Notes under the pieces: model-generated
Database searches by the model: none
Seen by the model: only the letters and a program-made list of their open reading frames with translations
Told to the model about the DNA's origin: nothing
Shown: positions 24,223 through 33,270 of the stretch, piece after piece
How the letters are laid out: each line of letters begins with the position of its first letter
How positions within the stretch are numbered: position 1 is the stretch's first letter
Position numbers and translations under genes: made by a program
NCBI GenBank assembly: GCA_013697825.1
Contig: JACCWD010000166.1
Location: 1 to 44,229 of the forward strand
Direction: 5' to 3'
Source: Rubrobacter sp.
GTDB lineage: Bacteria > Actinomycetota > Rubrobacteria > Rubrobacterales > Rubrobacteraceae
Length of the DNA: 44,229 nucleotides

Positions 24223-24336
24223 GAGGCGGTCGTGAAAGATGAAGAGGGGAGAAGATCCCGAAGAGAACCGTGGTTTTATGTCCGTGAAATCCCCGGCGGA
24301 TATGCGTTCGGAAGATGCGGAGAGAAAGAAACACAA

Positions 24337-24475
24337 AGCGCCAGAACTCCATAGTTCCAAACTTTGGAGTTGACGAGGAAGACGTTCATCGAGGTTTCGG
24401 CGGGTGCGTCTCGGCTTTTCAGGCGGTCGTGAGGAAGGCGACAAACCCCGGCGGCGACGCCGGAGACAAAACGCC
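24337..24475 (+). ncRNA. glmS ribozyme (GlcN6P-activated)
   Basis: AGCGCCAGAACT (24337-24348) is followed by TGGAGTTGACGAGGA (24365-24379), TTCATCGA, TTTCGGCGGGTGCGTCTC and ACAAACC, matching the glmS ribozyme consensus I recall from Bacillus in order and spacing. P1 is AACTCCA (24345-24351) with TGGAGTT (24365-24371); P4 is CCGGCG-GCGA-CGCCGG (24448-24463). Self-cleavage is expected between A24337 and G24338 when glucosamine-6-phosphate is bound, which shuts down glmS downstream. The glmS ATG follows about 85 bases after the element. This is the clearest regulatory RNA in the window. Confidence 0.95.
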
Positions 24476-24559
24476 ATCCGCGCCTTAGTTTTTATCCGCT
24501 TTCTCTCTTTTTTTATCGCCGCATGTCCTCGCTCCGGGAGCGTGAGAAGGGAGATGTCT

Positions 24560-26401
24560 ATGTGCGGTATCGTTGGTTACGTCGGAAGGGAAGGCTGCGT
24601 CGAAGTCCTCATGGACGGCCTCGCCCACCTTGAATACCGGGGCTATGACTCGGCGGGACTCGCACTGCAAAAAAACGGCGCGATCGAGCAAATAAGGAAG
24701 GTCGGCCCCCTCGCGAGCCTCACGAAAGAGGTCGCCGAACGAAACGGCCATCTCTCCTCGCTCCGGGCGGGCATCGGCCACACGCGGTGGGCGACGCACG
24801 GGAAGCCGAGCGAGGCGAACGCCCATCCCCACCTCGGGGGCGGGAGCCGCGTCGCCGTCGTCCACAACGGCATCGTCGAGAACTTCTCCGAGCTCAAGGA
24901 AGGTCTCGAAGAGAGGGGGCGTGTCTTCCGCTCCGAGACGGACACCGAGGTCATAGCGCACCTCCTTGAAGAGCGGGTCGAGGCGGGCGAAGGTTTGAGG
25001 GAGGCCGTCGCCTCGACGCTCCAGAGGCTCGAAGGGTCGTTCGCCATCGCCACCGTGTGCGCCGACGACCCCGATGTGATCGTGGCCGCGAGGAAGCAAA
25101 GCCCGCTCGTCGTCGGTCTCGGCGAGGGGGAGAACTTCCTCGCGAGCGCGCTCCAAGCCCTCCTCGACCGGACGCGGAAGTTCCTCTTCGTCGAGAACGG
25201 TGAGATAGCCGTGGTCACGCCGGACGGCGTGGATCTCTTCGACGCCGCCGGAAATTCCGTCGAGCGCGAGCTTTTCGAGGTGGACTGGGACGCCGAAGCC
25301 ATCGAACTCGGCGGCTTCGAGGACTATATGGAGAAGGAGATCCACGAGCAGCCCGTCGCCCTTCGAGCCACCCTCGCCGACCATCTCGACGCCGACGGGA
25401 ACGTCTCCCTCGGACTCTCGCTCGACCTTTCGGAGGTGGATCGGGTCGTCGTCGCGGCGTGCGGGACGGCGTACCACGCGGGCATTCTCGGGAAGAGCGT
25501 CATCGAACGCCTCGCCCGCGTCCCCGTCGAGGTCGCGGTGGCGAGCGAATACCGATATTCGGAACCCGTCGGGGACGAGAACACGCTCGTCGTCGCCATC
25601 TCGCAAAGCGGCGAGACGATCGACACGCTCGCGGCCATCGAGGCCGCTCGGGAGTTCGGCGGAAAGGTCGTCGCGCTCACGAACACGCGGGGTTCGCTCG
25701 TCACCCGCGAGGCGGACGAAGTGCTTCTCACGAAGGCGGGGCCGGAGATCGGGGTGGCCTCCACGAAGGCATTCACCACGCAAATCGCCGTCATGAACCT
25801 CCTCGCCCTCGAACTCGCGAAGTCGAAGGGGACGCTTTCGGAGGACGAAACACGCTCCCTCGGACGCTCGCTCCGCCGCGCCCCGGAGAAGGTCGAGGAG
25901 ACGCTCGAGCTTCTCTCCGGCGCGGGGAACCCCATCGAAGAAGCCGCCCGGATTTTCGAGGATGCGCGGTGCGCGCTTTATCTCGGGCGGGGGGAGGCGT
26001 ATCCCATCGCGCTCGAAGGGTCGCTCAAACTCAAGGAGATCTCGTACATACCCGCCGAAGGATATCCGGCGGGGGAGATGAAGCACGGGCCGATCGCGCT
26101 CGTGGACGAGTTTTGCCCGGTCGTCGCCGTCCTCGGGGAGGGGCTCATCCGCGAGAAGACGCTCTCGAACGTCGATCAAACCGCCGCGAGGGGCGCGAAC
26201 GTCATCTCCGTCGCGCACTCGGACGACAAAGAGGCGAAGCGGATATCCCGCGTCGTGCTTCCGGTTCCGGAGGCGGACAAGCTCACCGCCCCGATCGTGG
26301 CGACGGTTCCTTTGCAACTCCTCGCGTACCGAGTCGCGAAGGATCGCGGCCTCAACGCCGACAAACCGCGCAATTTGGCGAAGAGCGTGACGGTTGAATA
26401 A
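24560..26401 (+). CDS. glmS: Glucosamine-fructose-6-phosphate aminotransferase (isomerizing)
   Basis: 613 residues. Met then Cys1 (CGIVGYVG): after Met removal the Cys is the glutaminase nucleophile, which favours ATG 24560 over ATG 24554. GAAGGGAG at 24546-24553 is the Shine-Dalgarno sequence. N-terminal glutamine amidotransferase (about 1-225; RYRGYDSAG-like, HTRWATHGKP, HNGIVENF) and two SIS isomerase domains (about 290-600; ACGTAYHAG, SQSGET, the C-terminal DKPRNLAKSVTVE). It makes glucosamine-6-phosphate, the first committed step of UDP-GlcNAc and peptidoglycan synthesis. Controlled by the upstream ribozyme. Confidence 0.99.
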   Translation: MCGIVGYVGREGCVEVLMDGLAHLEYRGYDSAGLALQKNGAIEQIRKVGPLASLTKEVAERNGHLSSLRAGIGHTRWATHGKPSEANAHPHLGGGSRVAVVHNGIVENFSELKEGLEERGRVFRSETDTEVIAHLLEERVEAGEGLREAVASTLQRLEGSFAIATVCADDPDVIVAARKQSPLVVGLGEGENFLASALQALLDRTRKFLFVENGEIAVVTPDGVDLFDAAGNSVERELFEVDWDAEAIELGGFEDYMEKEIHEQPVALRATLADHLDADGNVSLGLSLDLSEVDRVVVAACGTAYHAGILGKSVIERLARVPVEVAVASEYRYSEPVGDENTLVVAISQSGETIDTLAAIEAAREFGGKVVALTNTRGSLVTREADEVLLTKAGPEIGVASTKAFTTQIAVMNLLALELAKSKGTLSEDETRSLGRSLRRAPEKVEETLELLSGAGNPIEEAARIFEDARCALYLGRGEAYPIALEGSLKLKEISYIPAEGYPAGEMKHGPIALVDEFCPVVAVLGEGLIREKTLSNVDQTAARGANVISVAHSDDKEAKRISRVVLPVPEADKLTAPIVATVPLQLLAYRVAKDRGLNADKPRNLAKSVTVE

Positions 26402-27059
26402 AAACGGACGTTCCACGGTCGAGGCCGTCGTCTTCGATTGCGACGGCCTCCTCCTCGACACCGAGAAATGCTGGACGAAGGGCGAGGCCGCCGTCTTCGC
26501 CGCGCACGGAATGGCCCTCACCCCCGAACACAAACGGAACCTCGTCGGAGCGAGCGGGAAGCGGGCTTCGACGTACATATGCGAGGTTCTCGGGATTCCG
26601 GGACGCGAGGATGAGGTTCTCGAAGAGCTCATCGCGCTCTCGTGGCCGGAGGTCGTGAACGGGGCGAACCCCATGCCGGGGGCCGAGGAGCTTGTGAAGG
26701 AGCTTCACGGGAACTTCCCCATCGGGGTCGCCTCGAACTCACCGGGCGGGATGGTGAGGGAGGCTCTCGCGAAATCCGGACTCGGAGGGGCTTTCGACGT
26801 GGTTCTCGGATCGGATGACGTGGCGAGTCCGAAGCCCGCCCCGGATCTTTACCGGACGGCGTGCGAGCGCCGCGGCGCGGAGCCGAAATTCTCCGTCGCG
26901 CTCGAAGATTCGCCGCCGGGAGTCGCCGCCGCTCGCGCCGCCGGGATGTACGTCATCGGGGTTCCGTCGGAGCCGGGCGTGGAACTCGACGCGGATCTCG
27001 TCGTCGAGTCGCTCGAAGACCCTTCGGTTTTGGAGGCCGCCCGTACGAAAGAGCGGTGA
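26394..27059 (+). CDS. HAD-superfamily phosphatase (beta-phosphoglucomutase-like)
   Basis: 221 residues. Motif I is VFDCDGLLLDTE (D and D near residues 14-16), motif II VASNSPGGMV, motif III K in SPKPAPD, and motif IV ALEDSPPGVAAARAAGM, all as in the Gph/YcjU subfamily of HAD enzymes. The cap domain follows motif I. It likely dephosphorylates or isomerises a sugar phosphate; the substrate is not determined. TTG 26394 overlaps the glmS stop by eight bases and no better start exists, so it is translated with glmS. Confidence 0.9.
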   Translation: MNKNGRSTVEAVVFDCDGLLLDTEKCWTKGEAAVFAAHGMALTPEHKRNLVGASGKRASTYICEVLGIPGREDEVLEELIALSWPEVVNGANPMPGAEELVKELHGNFPIGVASNSPGGMVREALAKSGLGGAFDVVLGSDDVASPKPAPDLYRTACERRGAEPKFSVALEDSPPGVAAARAAGMYVIGVPSEPGVELDADLVVESLEDPSVLEAARTKER

Positions 27060-27074
27060 GCCGGGAAGGCCGGG

Positions 27075-27956
27075 TCACGGGCCGTGCGTTTCCCCGAGGA
27101 AGTCCTCGATCTCCTCGTTTATGTGCGCGAAGGCGCTTCTCGATGGGATGTGGAGGCTCCCTTCGAGAATTTCAGCGAAGACGAGGTTCGGAATTATTTC
27201 CCGCGCCCGCTTTATGACACCCTCGCCGGGAAAGAAAATGTCGTCCTCGGCGGCGAAGACCATCGTCGGCGAATGGAAGCGCGAAAGCTCCTCTTTCGTG
27301 GCGGCGCGGGGGAGATCCGAGTCGAGCTTCACGTGACGGTACACGGCTCCGACTTGCCGGGCGAGGAATTCGTCCTCTTCGGTCAATAACGGGCGAGACG
27401 CGCGGCGGAGGCGTTCTTCGTTCGGAGAGAGGCGGTACTTCGCCATCGGAAGGACGACCTCGACGAGCATGCGTGGGATCGAACCCCGGACGAGGCCGGA
27501 GGGCGAGACGAGAACCGCGCGAGAAACACGTTCCGGCGAATATCCCGCGATGCGGAGCGAGATCCCCGCCCCGTAAGAAATCCCCACGAACGGAACCCTT
27601 TCGAGGCCGAGTCCGTCGAGGACTTCCTCCACCCACTTCGCATGCCCGTCGCCCTTCGAGGATGGACGGGTTCCCGCGCTCCTCCCGGGTTGTCCGATGA
27701 TGTCGGGGGCGTATATCCGGTGTGTTTTCGAGAGCGGCAAAAACCATTCGAGGCAGCTTGGATTCAAGAAATTCCCGCCGGGAAGGAAAAGAAGCGGCGG
27801 CGAGTCCTCCGGGCCGACGGCGAGGACGTGTGTTTCGCCGAGGCCGGTGGGGATGGAGCGGCTTTCGTGGTTCGCGGCGAGGCTGAAGAGGGCTTCGCCG
27901 TAGAGGTTCCGTATCTTCGTCTCGCCTTCTTTGCTTTTGTATATGGAGTCGGGCAT
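27075..27956 (-). CDS. Alpha/beta-fold hydrolase
   Basis: 293 residues. The oxyanion region is LLFLPGGNFLNPSC, the nucleophile elbow G-I-S-Y-G-A-G carries S127, D238 or D239 in FAAEDDIFFPG is the acid, and H269 in GSLHIPS the base, so the triad looks complete. The fold resembles MenH-like or lipase-type hydrolases; the substrate is unknown. The reading frame stays open far upstream, to about 29669, but only because it lies opposite the DUF2723 gene. ATG 27954-27956 has a perfect AAAGGAGG just before it. It is transcribed away from the DUF2723 gene. Confidence 0.9.
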   Translation of the reverse strand: MPDSIYKSKEGETKIRNLYGEALFSLAANHESRSIPTGLGETHVLAVGPEDSPPLLFLPGGNFLNPSCLEWFLPLSKTHRIYAPDIIGQPGRSAGTRPSSKGDGHAKWVEEVLDGLGLERVPFVGISYGAGISLRIAGYSPERVSRAVLVSPSGLVRGSIPRMLVEVVLPMAKYRLSPNEERLRRASRPLLTEEDEFLARQVGAVYRHVKLDSDLPRAATKEELSRFHSPTMVFAAEDDIFFPGEGVIKRAREIIPNLVFAEILEGSLHIPSRSAFAHINEEIEDFLGETHGP

Positions 27957-28085
27957 CGCCTCCTTTGGCGAGTTATGGGGAGTATACGGAACCTCTTTTC
28001 CGGCTTCGCGTGGAATTCTTCCGCTCGCCCCCTTCTCATTTTCGCCTTCGCTATGGTAATTTTTTCCGGGATGCATTCGTTTTCT

Positions 28086-29684
28086 ATGAGTTCGGTCGAG
28101 AAGTTCGTGCGTTTCCGGGGGGGCGGGGTTTCGCTCGGCGCGGTGGGTGTGGGGATCGCGGCATTCGTAATGTATTTCGCGACGCTCACGCCGACGGTTC
28201 TCGACTACGACGCGGAACATCTCAAGGACGCGGCGGTGTTTCAGGCGGTGGCCGCGCTTCCGGGGGTGCCGGACTATACCGGATACCCCACGTACGCCAT
28301 GCTCGGACATCTCTTCACGTATTTGCCGTTTGGGGACGTGGCGTACCGGGTGAACCTCGCGTCGGCGGTGTACGGGGCGGTGGCGGTCGCGCTCGTGTTC
28401 CTCATCGCGCACCGGATCACCGGGAGGATCTCCGCTTCGGTCGCGGGGGCGGCGGCGTTCGCCCTCGGCCCGACTTTTTGGGGGCAGACGGCCATCGCGG
28501 GCGTTTATACGCTCAATGCGATGCTTGTTTCGCTCGTGGTGTTCACGCTCCTCGTGTGGCGCGACACGAGGAAGGACGGGCATCTCCTTCTCGCGGCCTT
28601 TCTCATGGGGATTTCCCTCACGAACCACATAACGAGCGGGCTTCTCCTTCCGGCTGCGGCGGTCTTTGTCGGGCTTGTGGACTGGCGGACGGTTTCGAGG
28701 GTCGGCCTCGTTTTGAAGGGGGCGGGATGTTTTCTTCTCGGGCTGCTTCCGTATTTGTATATCCCGATCCGGGCCTCGATGGACTATCTCCCGGAGGGCT
28801 TCACCCCGTGGGGGCCGCCCGCGCTCCGCGAGAACCCTCCGAACACCCTCGGGGGCTTCGTCGAGCTCGTGACGGGCGGGCATTGGACGGGGAGCATGTT
28901 CGTCTTCGGGGTGGGGGATTTTCCGGGACGCTTCGAGATTTATATAACGTACCTTTACGGGGAGGAGGGGCAGTTCGGCGTTTTGCTGGCTCTCCTCGGC
29001 TTCGCGGGGTTTTGCGTCTTCGCGCTGCGCGACCGCGCCGCCGCGGCGCTCCTCGGCTTCCTCTTCCTCGGGTGGCTCGCCTTCTCCCTCCAATACAACA
29101 TAGACGACATATACCTCTATTTCATCCCGACGTACCTCATGCTCGGGGTGTTCATGGCCGTCGGGTTCGCTTCGCTCCTCGACGCGGCGGAGAGGCTCTT
29201 TGGGGCGGTCGGCTCCTCCGCGAGGATGGCTTTCACGGCGGTGCTTTCGGTGGCGGTGATGGGGATGCCTTTCGCGGGGGCCGGGGAGACGTTTCGGGCT
29301 GTGGATCGGAGCGGGGACTTCGCCGGGCGCGAGGTCATCGAGACCGTCGAGAGGGAGGTCGGGCCGGACGCCGCCGTCATGCACCACCGAAGCCCGCTGT
29401 TTTACATGGTTCTCATCGAGAACCGCCGGGAGGACATCGAACTCGTGAGCCACGTCGAAAACCGCGCGAGCATCGCGGGCGCGCTCTCCACCCTCGGCGA
29501 GGGGCGACCGGTGTATAAACTCTTCCCCGGCTCCGAGGACACCCACTATTTCCGGGGCGTCGAGTCGGCGAGGGCCGTGTACGCCGAGTATGGCTATGAA
29601 CTCGTCGAAGTCGCCGAAGACATCCGCCTCTACGAAGTGGTGAGAGCGGAGGGCCGGTTCCTCGGCCACGAAATAATCCCATAG
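28086..29684 (+). CDS. DUF2723 family multi-spanning membrane protein
   Basis: About 532 residues with about ten membrane helices. The start TVLDYDAEHLKDAAVFQAVAALPGVPDYTGYPTYAMLG and the helix GAVAVALVFLIAHRITG, then LGPTFWGQTAIAGVYTLN match DUF2723, which is related to protein O-mannosyltransferases (GT-C fold). It probably transfers a sugar from a lipid carrier, but the acceptor is unknown. The acidic residues D-Y-D after the first helix fit the GT-C catalytic loop. ATG 28086 is chosen; ATG 28071 and GTG 28107 are alternatives because no clear Shine-Dalgarno sequence marks any. Confidence 0.9.
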   Translation: MSSVEKFVRFRGGGVSLGAVGVGIAAFVMYFATLTPTVLDYDAEHLKDAAVFQAVAALPGVPDYTGYPTYAMLGHLFTYLPFGDVAYRVNLASAVYGAVAVALVFLIAHRITGRISASVAGAAAFALGPTFWGQTAIAGVYTLNAMLVSLVVFTLLVWRDTRKDGHLLLAAFLMGISLTNHITSGLLLPAAAVFVGLVDWRTVSRVGLVLKGAGCFLLGLLPYLYIPIRASMDYLPEGFTPWGPPALRENPPNTLGGFVELVTGGHWTGSMFVFGVGDFPGRFEIYITYLYGEEGQFGVLLALLGFAGFCVFALRDRAAAALLGFLFLGWLAFSLQYNIDDIYLYFIPTYLMLGVFMAVGFASLLDAAERLFGAVGSSARMAFTAVLSVAVMGMPFAGAGETFRAVDRSGDFAGREVIETVEREVGPDAAVMHHRSPLFYMVLIENRREDIELVSHVENRASIAGALSTLGEGRPVYKLFPGSEDTHYFRGVESARAVYAEYGYELVEVAEDIRLYEVVRAEGRFLGHEIIP

Positions 29685-29700
29685 CCCGACGCGGTCGGCG

Positions 29701-30558
29701 CTATTTGACGACCTTCAAAGACGCCGGCTCGACCCGGAAGCTCATCGGGAGGTGGCTCCATATCTCGCCGTCGAGTTGTACGGGGACTCTCTCGTCGGAG
29801 GTCGCTTCGAGTTCGGTGGCGGCGAAGCGGGTCGCGTCCTTGCTGAGCGGCTTCTTCGCCAAAATACGTCCGAAGATGTCCGGGCGGAGGAGTTTCGAGA
29901 CTTTTTCGACCATGATCACGTCGAGTTCGCCGTTCGTGAGGGAGGCCGAGTCGGAGGCTTTATAGTCGCCGCCGTAATAATGGCCGTTCGCGATGATGGC
30001 GAACTGGGACATATGCTCGCCGCCGTTTTGTATCCGGATCCACGGCAAATCCCTCACCGCCAAAACTTTGAAAGCCGTGAGCGCGAACGCCATCACACCG
30101 AGATCCCTTTTCATCCGCGCAGGCACTTCCTGAATGACGTTCGCGTCGAAGCCGATCCCCGCCATGCACGAGAACTTCCTCTCGACGCCGTCCCCGTCCG
30201 TCGCCACCCCGAGATCCATGCGAATCGTCTCGCCCTCGACGATCCTCCGACACGCCTTCCCGGCGTCGAGCGGAATCCCAAGCTCCCTCGCGAGCACATT
30301 CGCCGTCCCGAGCGGAAGCACCCCGAGCGTCGCGTCGGCGTGGAGTCCGTTAATGACCTCGTTCACCGTGCCGTCGCCCCCCGCCGCGACGACGAGGTAC
30401 GCCCCCGCGAGCGTCGCAAGCTCGGTGGCGTGCTCGGGACGCTCGGTCGGCCATATCTCGACCTCGTCGCATCTCTCCCGCAGCGACTCCGCGCACCGCT
30501 TCAAATTGTCCATGTCGCCCCGCCCGGAGGCGGGATTCGCGATGATGATCGCATCCAT
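29701..30558 (-). CDS. Diacylglycerol kinase catalytic-domain lipid kinase
   Basis: 285 residues beginning MDAIIIANPASGRG (phosphate-binding loop), with G-G-D-G-T-V-N-E-V, PLGTANVLARELGIP, GFDANVIQEV and an ending with GELDVIMVEKV and QLDGE. This is the DagK/YegS/BmrU family; it phosphorylates diacylglycerol or another lipid at the membrane. The frame is open upstream to 30738, but ATG 30558 starts at the family N-terminus, with a TATTAT box on the same strand 5 bases before it. The stop is 16 bases from the end of the DUF2723 gene. Confidence 0.92.
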   Translation of the reverse strand: MDAIIIANPASGRGDMDNLKRCAESLRERCDEVEIWPTERPEHATELATLAGAYLVVAAGGDGTVNEVINGLHADATLGVLPLGTANVLARELGIPLDAGKACRRIVEGETIRMDLGVATDGDGVERKFSCMAGIGFDANVIQEVPARMKRDLGVMAFALTAFKVLAVRDLPWIRIQNGGEHMSQFAIIANGHYYGGDYKASDSASLTNGELDVIMVEKVSKLLRPDIFGRILAKKPLSKDATRFAATELEATSDERVPVQLDGEIWSHLPMSFRVEPASLKVVK

Positions 30559-30563
30559 GCCGG

Positions 30564-30569
30564 ATAATA
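30564..30569 (-). promoter_or_regulatory. -10 box, probable leaderless promoter of lipid kinase
   Basis: TATTAT on the minus strand ends five bases before the ATG of the lipid kinase gene, with no Shine-Dalgarno sequence between, consistent with a leaderless transcript. Confidence 0.55.
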
Positions 30570-30628
30570 TACGCGCTTTCATGGACAATGATTCTGTTTT
30601 GACACGAACTTTATGGAGAAATGAGCCT

Positions 30629-31060
30629 ATGGAATCGAGAGAGTTCATCGTGCCGGGCGTCGGGGTGGATGTCGTTGACTGCGAGCGTATGAAGTTCGCC
30701 CTCGAACGCACTCCGCGCATAAGGAAACGCCTCTTCACCGACGACGAAATCGCATACTGCGAGAAGTACCGCTTCTTCGAGCGCCACTACGCCGGACGGT
30801 GGGCCGCGAAGGAGGCGGTTTGCAAAGCCCTCGGATGCGGCCTCCTCCAATGGAACGGCGTCGAGGTCATCCGGAAGCCCCGAAGCGCGCCATACGTCCG
30901 CATCTTCGGAAAGATCGAGAAATTCGCCACCCTCGTCGGAGTCCGCGAAGACGAACTCTTTATCTCGATCACCCACTCCGAACTCTCCGCCGTCGCGGTA
31001 TGCACCGTCCGCCGAGGTGTCGAACCCGTCACGATTCCACTCCCCCCGGTCGAGTCATGA
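30629..31060 (+). CDS. acpS: Holo-[acyl-carrier-protein] synthase
   Basis: 143 residues. The AcpS start is GVGVDVVDCERM with the metal-binding D14; RWAAKEAVCKALG holds E62 and the catalytic/CoA-binding Lys; ISITHSELSAVAVCTV ends the fold. It transfers 4'-phosphopantetheine from CoA to acyl carrier proteins for fatty-acid synthesis. ATG 30629 has GGAG (30615-30618) upstream. Transcribed away from the lipid kinase. It overlaps the NnrD/E gene by four bases (ATGA), the arrangement seen in many bacteria. A three-codon ATG-GAG-AAA-TGA lies just before it. Confidence 0.95.
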   Translation: MESREFIVPGVGVDVVDCERMKFALERTPRIRKRLFTDDEIAYCEKYRFFERHYAGRWAAKEAVCKALGCGLLQWNGVEVIRKPRSAPYVRIFGKIEKFATLVGVREDELFISITHSELSAVAVCTVRRGVEPVTIPLPPVES

Positions 31061-32562
31061 AGCTGTATACAGCGAGCGAGATGTCCACCGCCGACTCGGA
31101 CGCGCAAAAACTCGGCATCCCCGGCGGTGTCCTCATGGAGCGAGCCGGAGCGGAGATGGCCCGCATCGCCCTCGAAAAGTTCGCCCCGAAACGAACGGTC
31201 ATAGTTTGCGGCGGCGGAAACAACGGCGGCGACGGCTTCGTCATCGCCCGCGAACTCCGCCGGAACGGCGTGGAGGTCGCCGCCCTCGCGACGAAAAGCG
31301 AATACAAAGGCGACGCGAAGACGAACTTCGACGTTTTGAAGAATCTCGGCGCGAAATTCATCGCGCCCGAAGACCTCGCCTCCGAACTCGAAAACGCCGA
31401 CCTCGTCGTGGACGCGCTCCTCGGGACGGGTTTCTCGGGCGAGGTTCGAGAGAAGGAGGCGGGCCTCATCCGGCGGATGAACGAGTCCGGAACCCCCGTC
31501 CTCTCCGTGGATATGCCGTCCGGGGTGGACGGCTCGACGGGCGAGGTCGCGGGGGAGGCGGTCCGGGCGGATATCACGGTTTGCGCGCATGCGGCGAAGG
31601 TCGGGTGCGTCGTCTCGCCGGGCCGCGGGTACGCGGGGAGTGTTTCCGTCGTGGAGATCGGCATTCCCGAGGAGGCCGAGTCCGAGGCTTCGGTCTCGTG
31701 GACGGACGCGGGTACTTTGCGCGGAGCCATTCCCCGCACGGGAGACGACTCGCACAAATACTCGGCGGGGGCGGTTCTCGTCGTCGCGAGTTCGAGGAGC
31801 ATGACCGGGGCGGCGGCGATGGCCGTCGGGGGTTCGCAGCGGGCCGGGTGCGGCGCCGTGTTCCTCGCGACCCCCGAGAGCGCCGCCCCCGCCCTCGACA
31901 TTCAACTCACCGAAGCCCTCGTGTACGGCGTGAGGGAGGACGGCGAAGGCTCGCTCACCGGAGGCTCCCTCGAAAACATCCTCGGACTCGCCGGGCGGGC
32001 GACCTCGCTCGTCGTCGGGCCGGGCATCGGCGTCGGGGACGGGCAAAGAGAGCTTCTCGAAGGGATACTCCGCGAGGTCGAGGCTCCCGTCCTCCTCGAC
32101 GCCGACGCGCTCACGAACCTCGCCGATTCGGACTCCATCGCGAAGAGAAGTTCTCCGACCGTCATAACGCCCCACGCCGGGGAGCTCGGACGCCTCCTCG
32201 GCTCCGGCGCGAAGGAGGTTTCCGCGAGGCGGCTCCACTCCGCCAGAAAAGCGGCGGAGGATTTCGGATGCACCGTGCTTCTCAAAGGCTCGGACACGCT
32301 CGTCGTCGAAGGGGGGAGAACCGCCGTGAACTCGACCGGGCATGTCGCGCTCGCGACCGCCGGGACGGGGGATGTCCTTTCCGGTGTCGTCGGGGCTTTC
32401 CTCTCGCGTGGCATGGAGCCGTACGAGGCCGCGAGGGCGGGGGCGTGGGTTCACGGGCGGGCCGCCGAGATGTGGGCCGAGGAGGCCGGATGGCCCGCCG
32501 AGAGCCTCGTCGCCACCGATTTGCTCCGCTTCATCCCGGAGGCGGTGGGGGAGGTGGCTTGA
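31057..32562 (+). CDS. nnr: Bifunctional NAD(P)H-hydrate epimerase / dehydratase
   Basis: 501 residues with both repair activities. The N-terminal YjeF_N epimerase domain (about 1-205) has VIVCGGGNNGGDGFVIAREL and LSVDMPSGVDGSTGEV, and the C-terminal dehydratase domain (about 215-495) has SHKYSAGAVLVVASS, DADALTNLAD, TPHAGELGRLL, and the nucleotide site TAGTGDVLSG. It repairs damaged hydrated NAD(P)H. The start ATG 31057 overlaps the acpS stop by four bases. Full-length and intact. Confidence 0.96.
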   Translation: MKLYTASEMSTADSDAQKLGIPGGVLMERAGAEMARIALEKFAPKRTVIVCGGGNNGGDGFVIARELRRNGVEVAALATKSEYKGDAKTNFDVLKNLGAKFIAPEDLASELENADLVVDALLGTGFSGEVREKEAGLIRRMNESGTPVLSVDMPSGVDGSTGEVAGEAVRADITVCAHAAKVGCVVSPGRGYAGSVSVVEIGIPEEAESEASVSWTDAGTLRGAIPRTGDDSHKYSAGAVLVVASSRSMTGAAAMAVGGSQRAGCGAVFLATPESAAPALDIQLTEALVYGVREDGEGSLTGGSLENILGLAGRATSLVVGPGIGVGDGQRELLEGILREVEAPVLLDADALTNLADSDSIAKRSSPTVITPHAGELGRLLGSGAKEVSARRLHSARKAAEDFGCTVLLKGSDTLVVEGGRTAVNSTGHVALATAGTGDVLSGVVGAFLSRGMEPYEAARAGAWVHGRAAEMWAEEAGWPAESLVATDLLRFIPEAVGEVA

Positions 32563-32599
32563 TGGGATACGGGCGGATGCTTCGCGTCTTTGGATGTCC

Positions 32600-32716
32600 G
32601 TGAGGTCGTGAAATTGTGAGACCGCTTCGCTTCGCGGGTCGGGAAAATAAGACCTCACTACCTCTTGAAGCGACCCGCCTCACGACTCGCCGGAGCGAAG
32701 CGGCCTCCCGGAGGCC
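32600..32716. repeat. Dispersed non-coding element with inverted arms
   Basis: Inverted 8-mers GCGGGTCG (about 32634) and CGACCCGC (about 32676-32683) flank a spacer, and GGCCTC-CCG-GAGGCC (32702-32716) is a perfect hairpin. The GAAGCGACC word also occurs near 150 and in the 34700 region. The 225-base spacer between nnr and the CBS gene contains no gene. Likely a relative of the other repeat elements of the window. Confidence 0.5.
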
Positions 32717-32787
32717 ACGACATCCGCCCCCGTTGACGCTTGCCGTAAACTAGTGTCGTCGAATTACAGAGAGCATGGGAGGCTGGC

Positions 32788-33270
32788 ATGGATCAGGGAG
32801 ACATCCGGGGACTCACCGTCGGGGACGTTATGCACTCCGACTGGCCGACGCTCGGGACGGAGGACACCGTCGAGGCGGCGATAAAGCTCTTCGCCGAGCG
32901 CGGCGTCTCCGGCGCCCCCGTCGTCGAGGGGGAGGCTTTGTCCGGCATCGTCACGGAGGGCGACCTCATCTTCCGGGACGCCGAGGATGTGAAAGGGCCG
33001 GGGTTCCTCGACATCCTCGGGGGCATGATCCCACTCGGAGACTGGGAGGAATACCGCCGCGAGACCCTCAAAAGCGCGGGCGTCACCGTCGGGCAAGTCA
33101 TGACCCGCGAAGTGACGACCGTGTCCGCCGACGCCCCGCTTTCGGAGGCCGCCACGATGATGGCCGAGGAGAGGATGAGGCTCCTCCCCGTTGTAGAGGG
33201 CGACCGTCTCCGGGGCATGCTCACCCGCATGGACATCCTCACGCTCCACATCCTCGACCCGAGTTTGTAG
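32788..33270 (+). CDS. CBS-pair domain protein
   Basis: 160 residues: two CBS domains. The first has TVGDVMHSDWPTLGTEDTVEAAIKLFAERGVSGAPVVE...LSGIVTEGDLIF and the second VGQVMTREVTTVSADAPLSEAATMMAEERMRLLPVVE...LRGMLTRMDIL. Such pairs bind adenine nucleotides and act as energy sensors; the partner enzyme is not evident here. GGGAGG (32777-32782) is the Shine-Dalgarno sequence. It shares one base with the start of alr, so the two are co-expressed. Confidence 0.94.
   Translation: MDQGDIRGLTVGDVMHSDWPTLGTEDTVEAAIKLFAERGVSGAPVVEGEALSGIVTEGDLIFRDAEDVKGPGFLDILGGMIPLGDWEEYRRETLKSAGVTVGQVMTREVTTVSADAPLSEAATMMAEERMRLLPVVEGDRLRGMLTRMDILTLHILDPSL

Noticed and set aside
24485-26674. 729-residue minus-strand frame opposite glmS
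   Set aside because: A shadow of glmS; no pattern, no ribosome site.
27075-29669. Very long minus-strand open frame opposite the DUF2723 gene
   Set aside because: Open by GC-driven codon bias; only its last 293 residues match a family (the hydrolase), and these have their own Shine-Dalgarno sequence and ATG.
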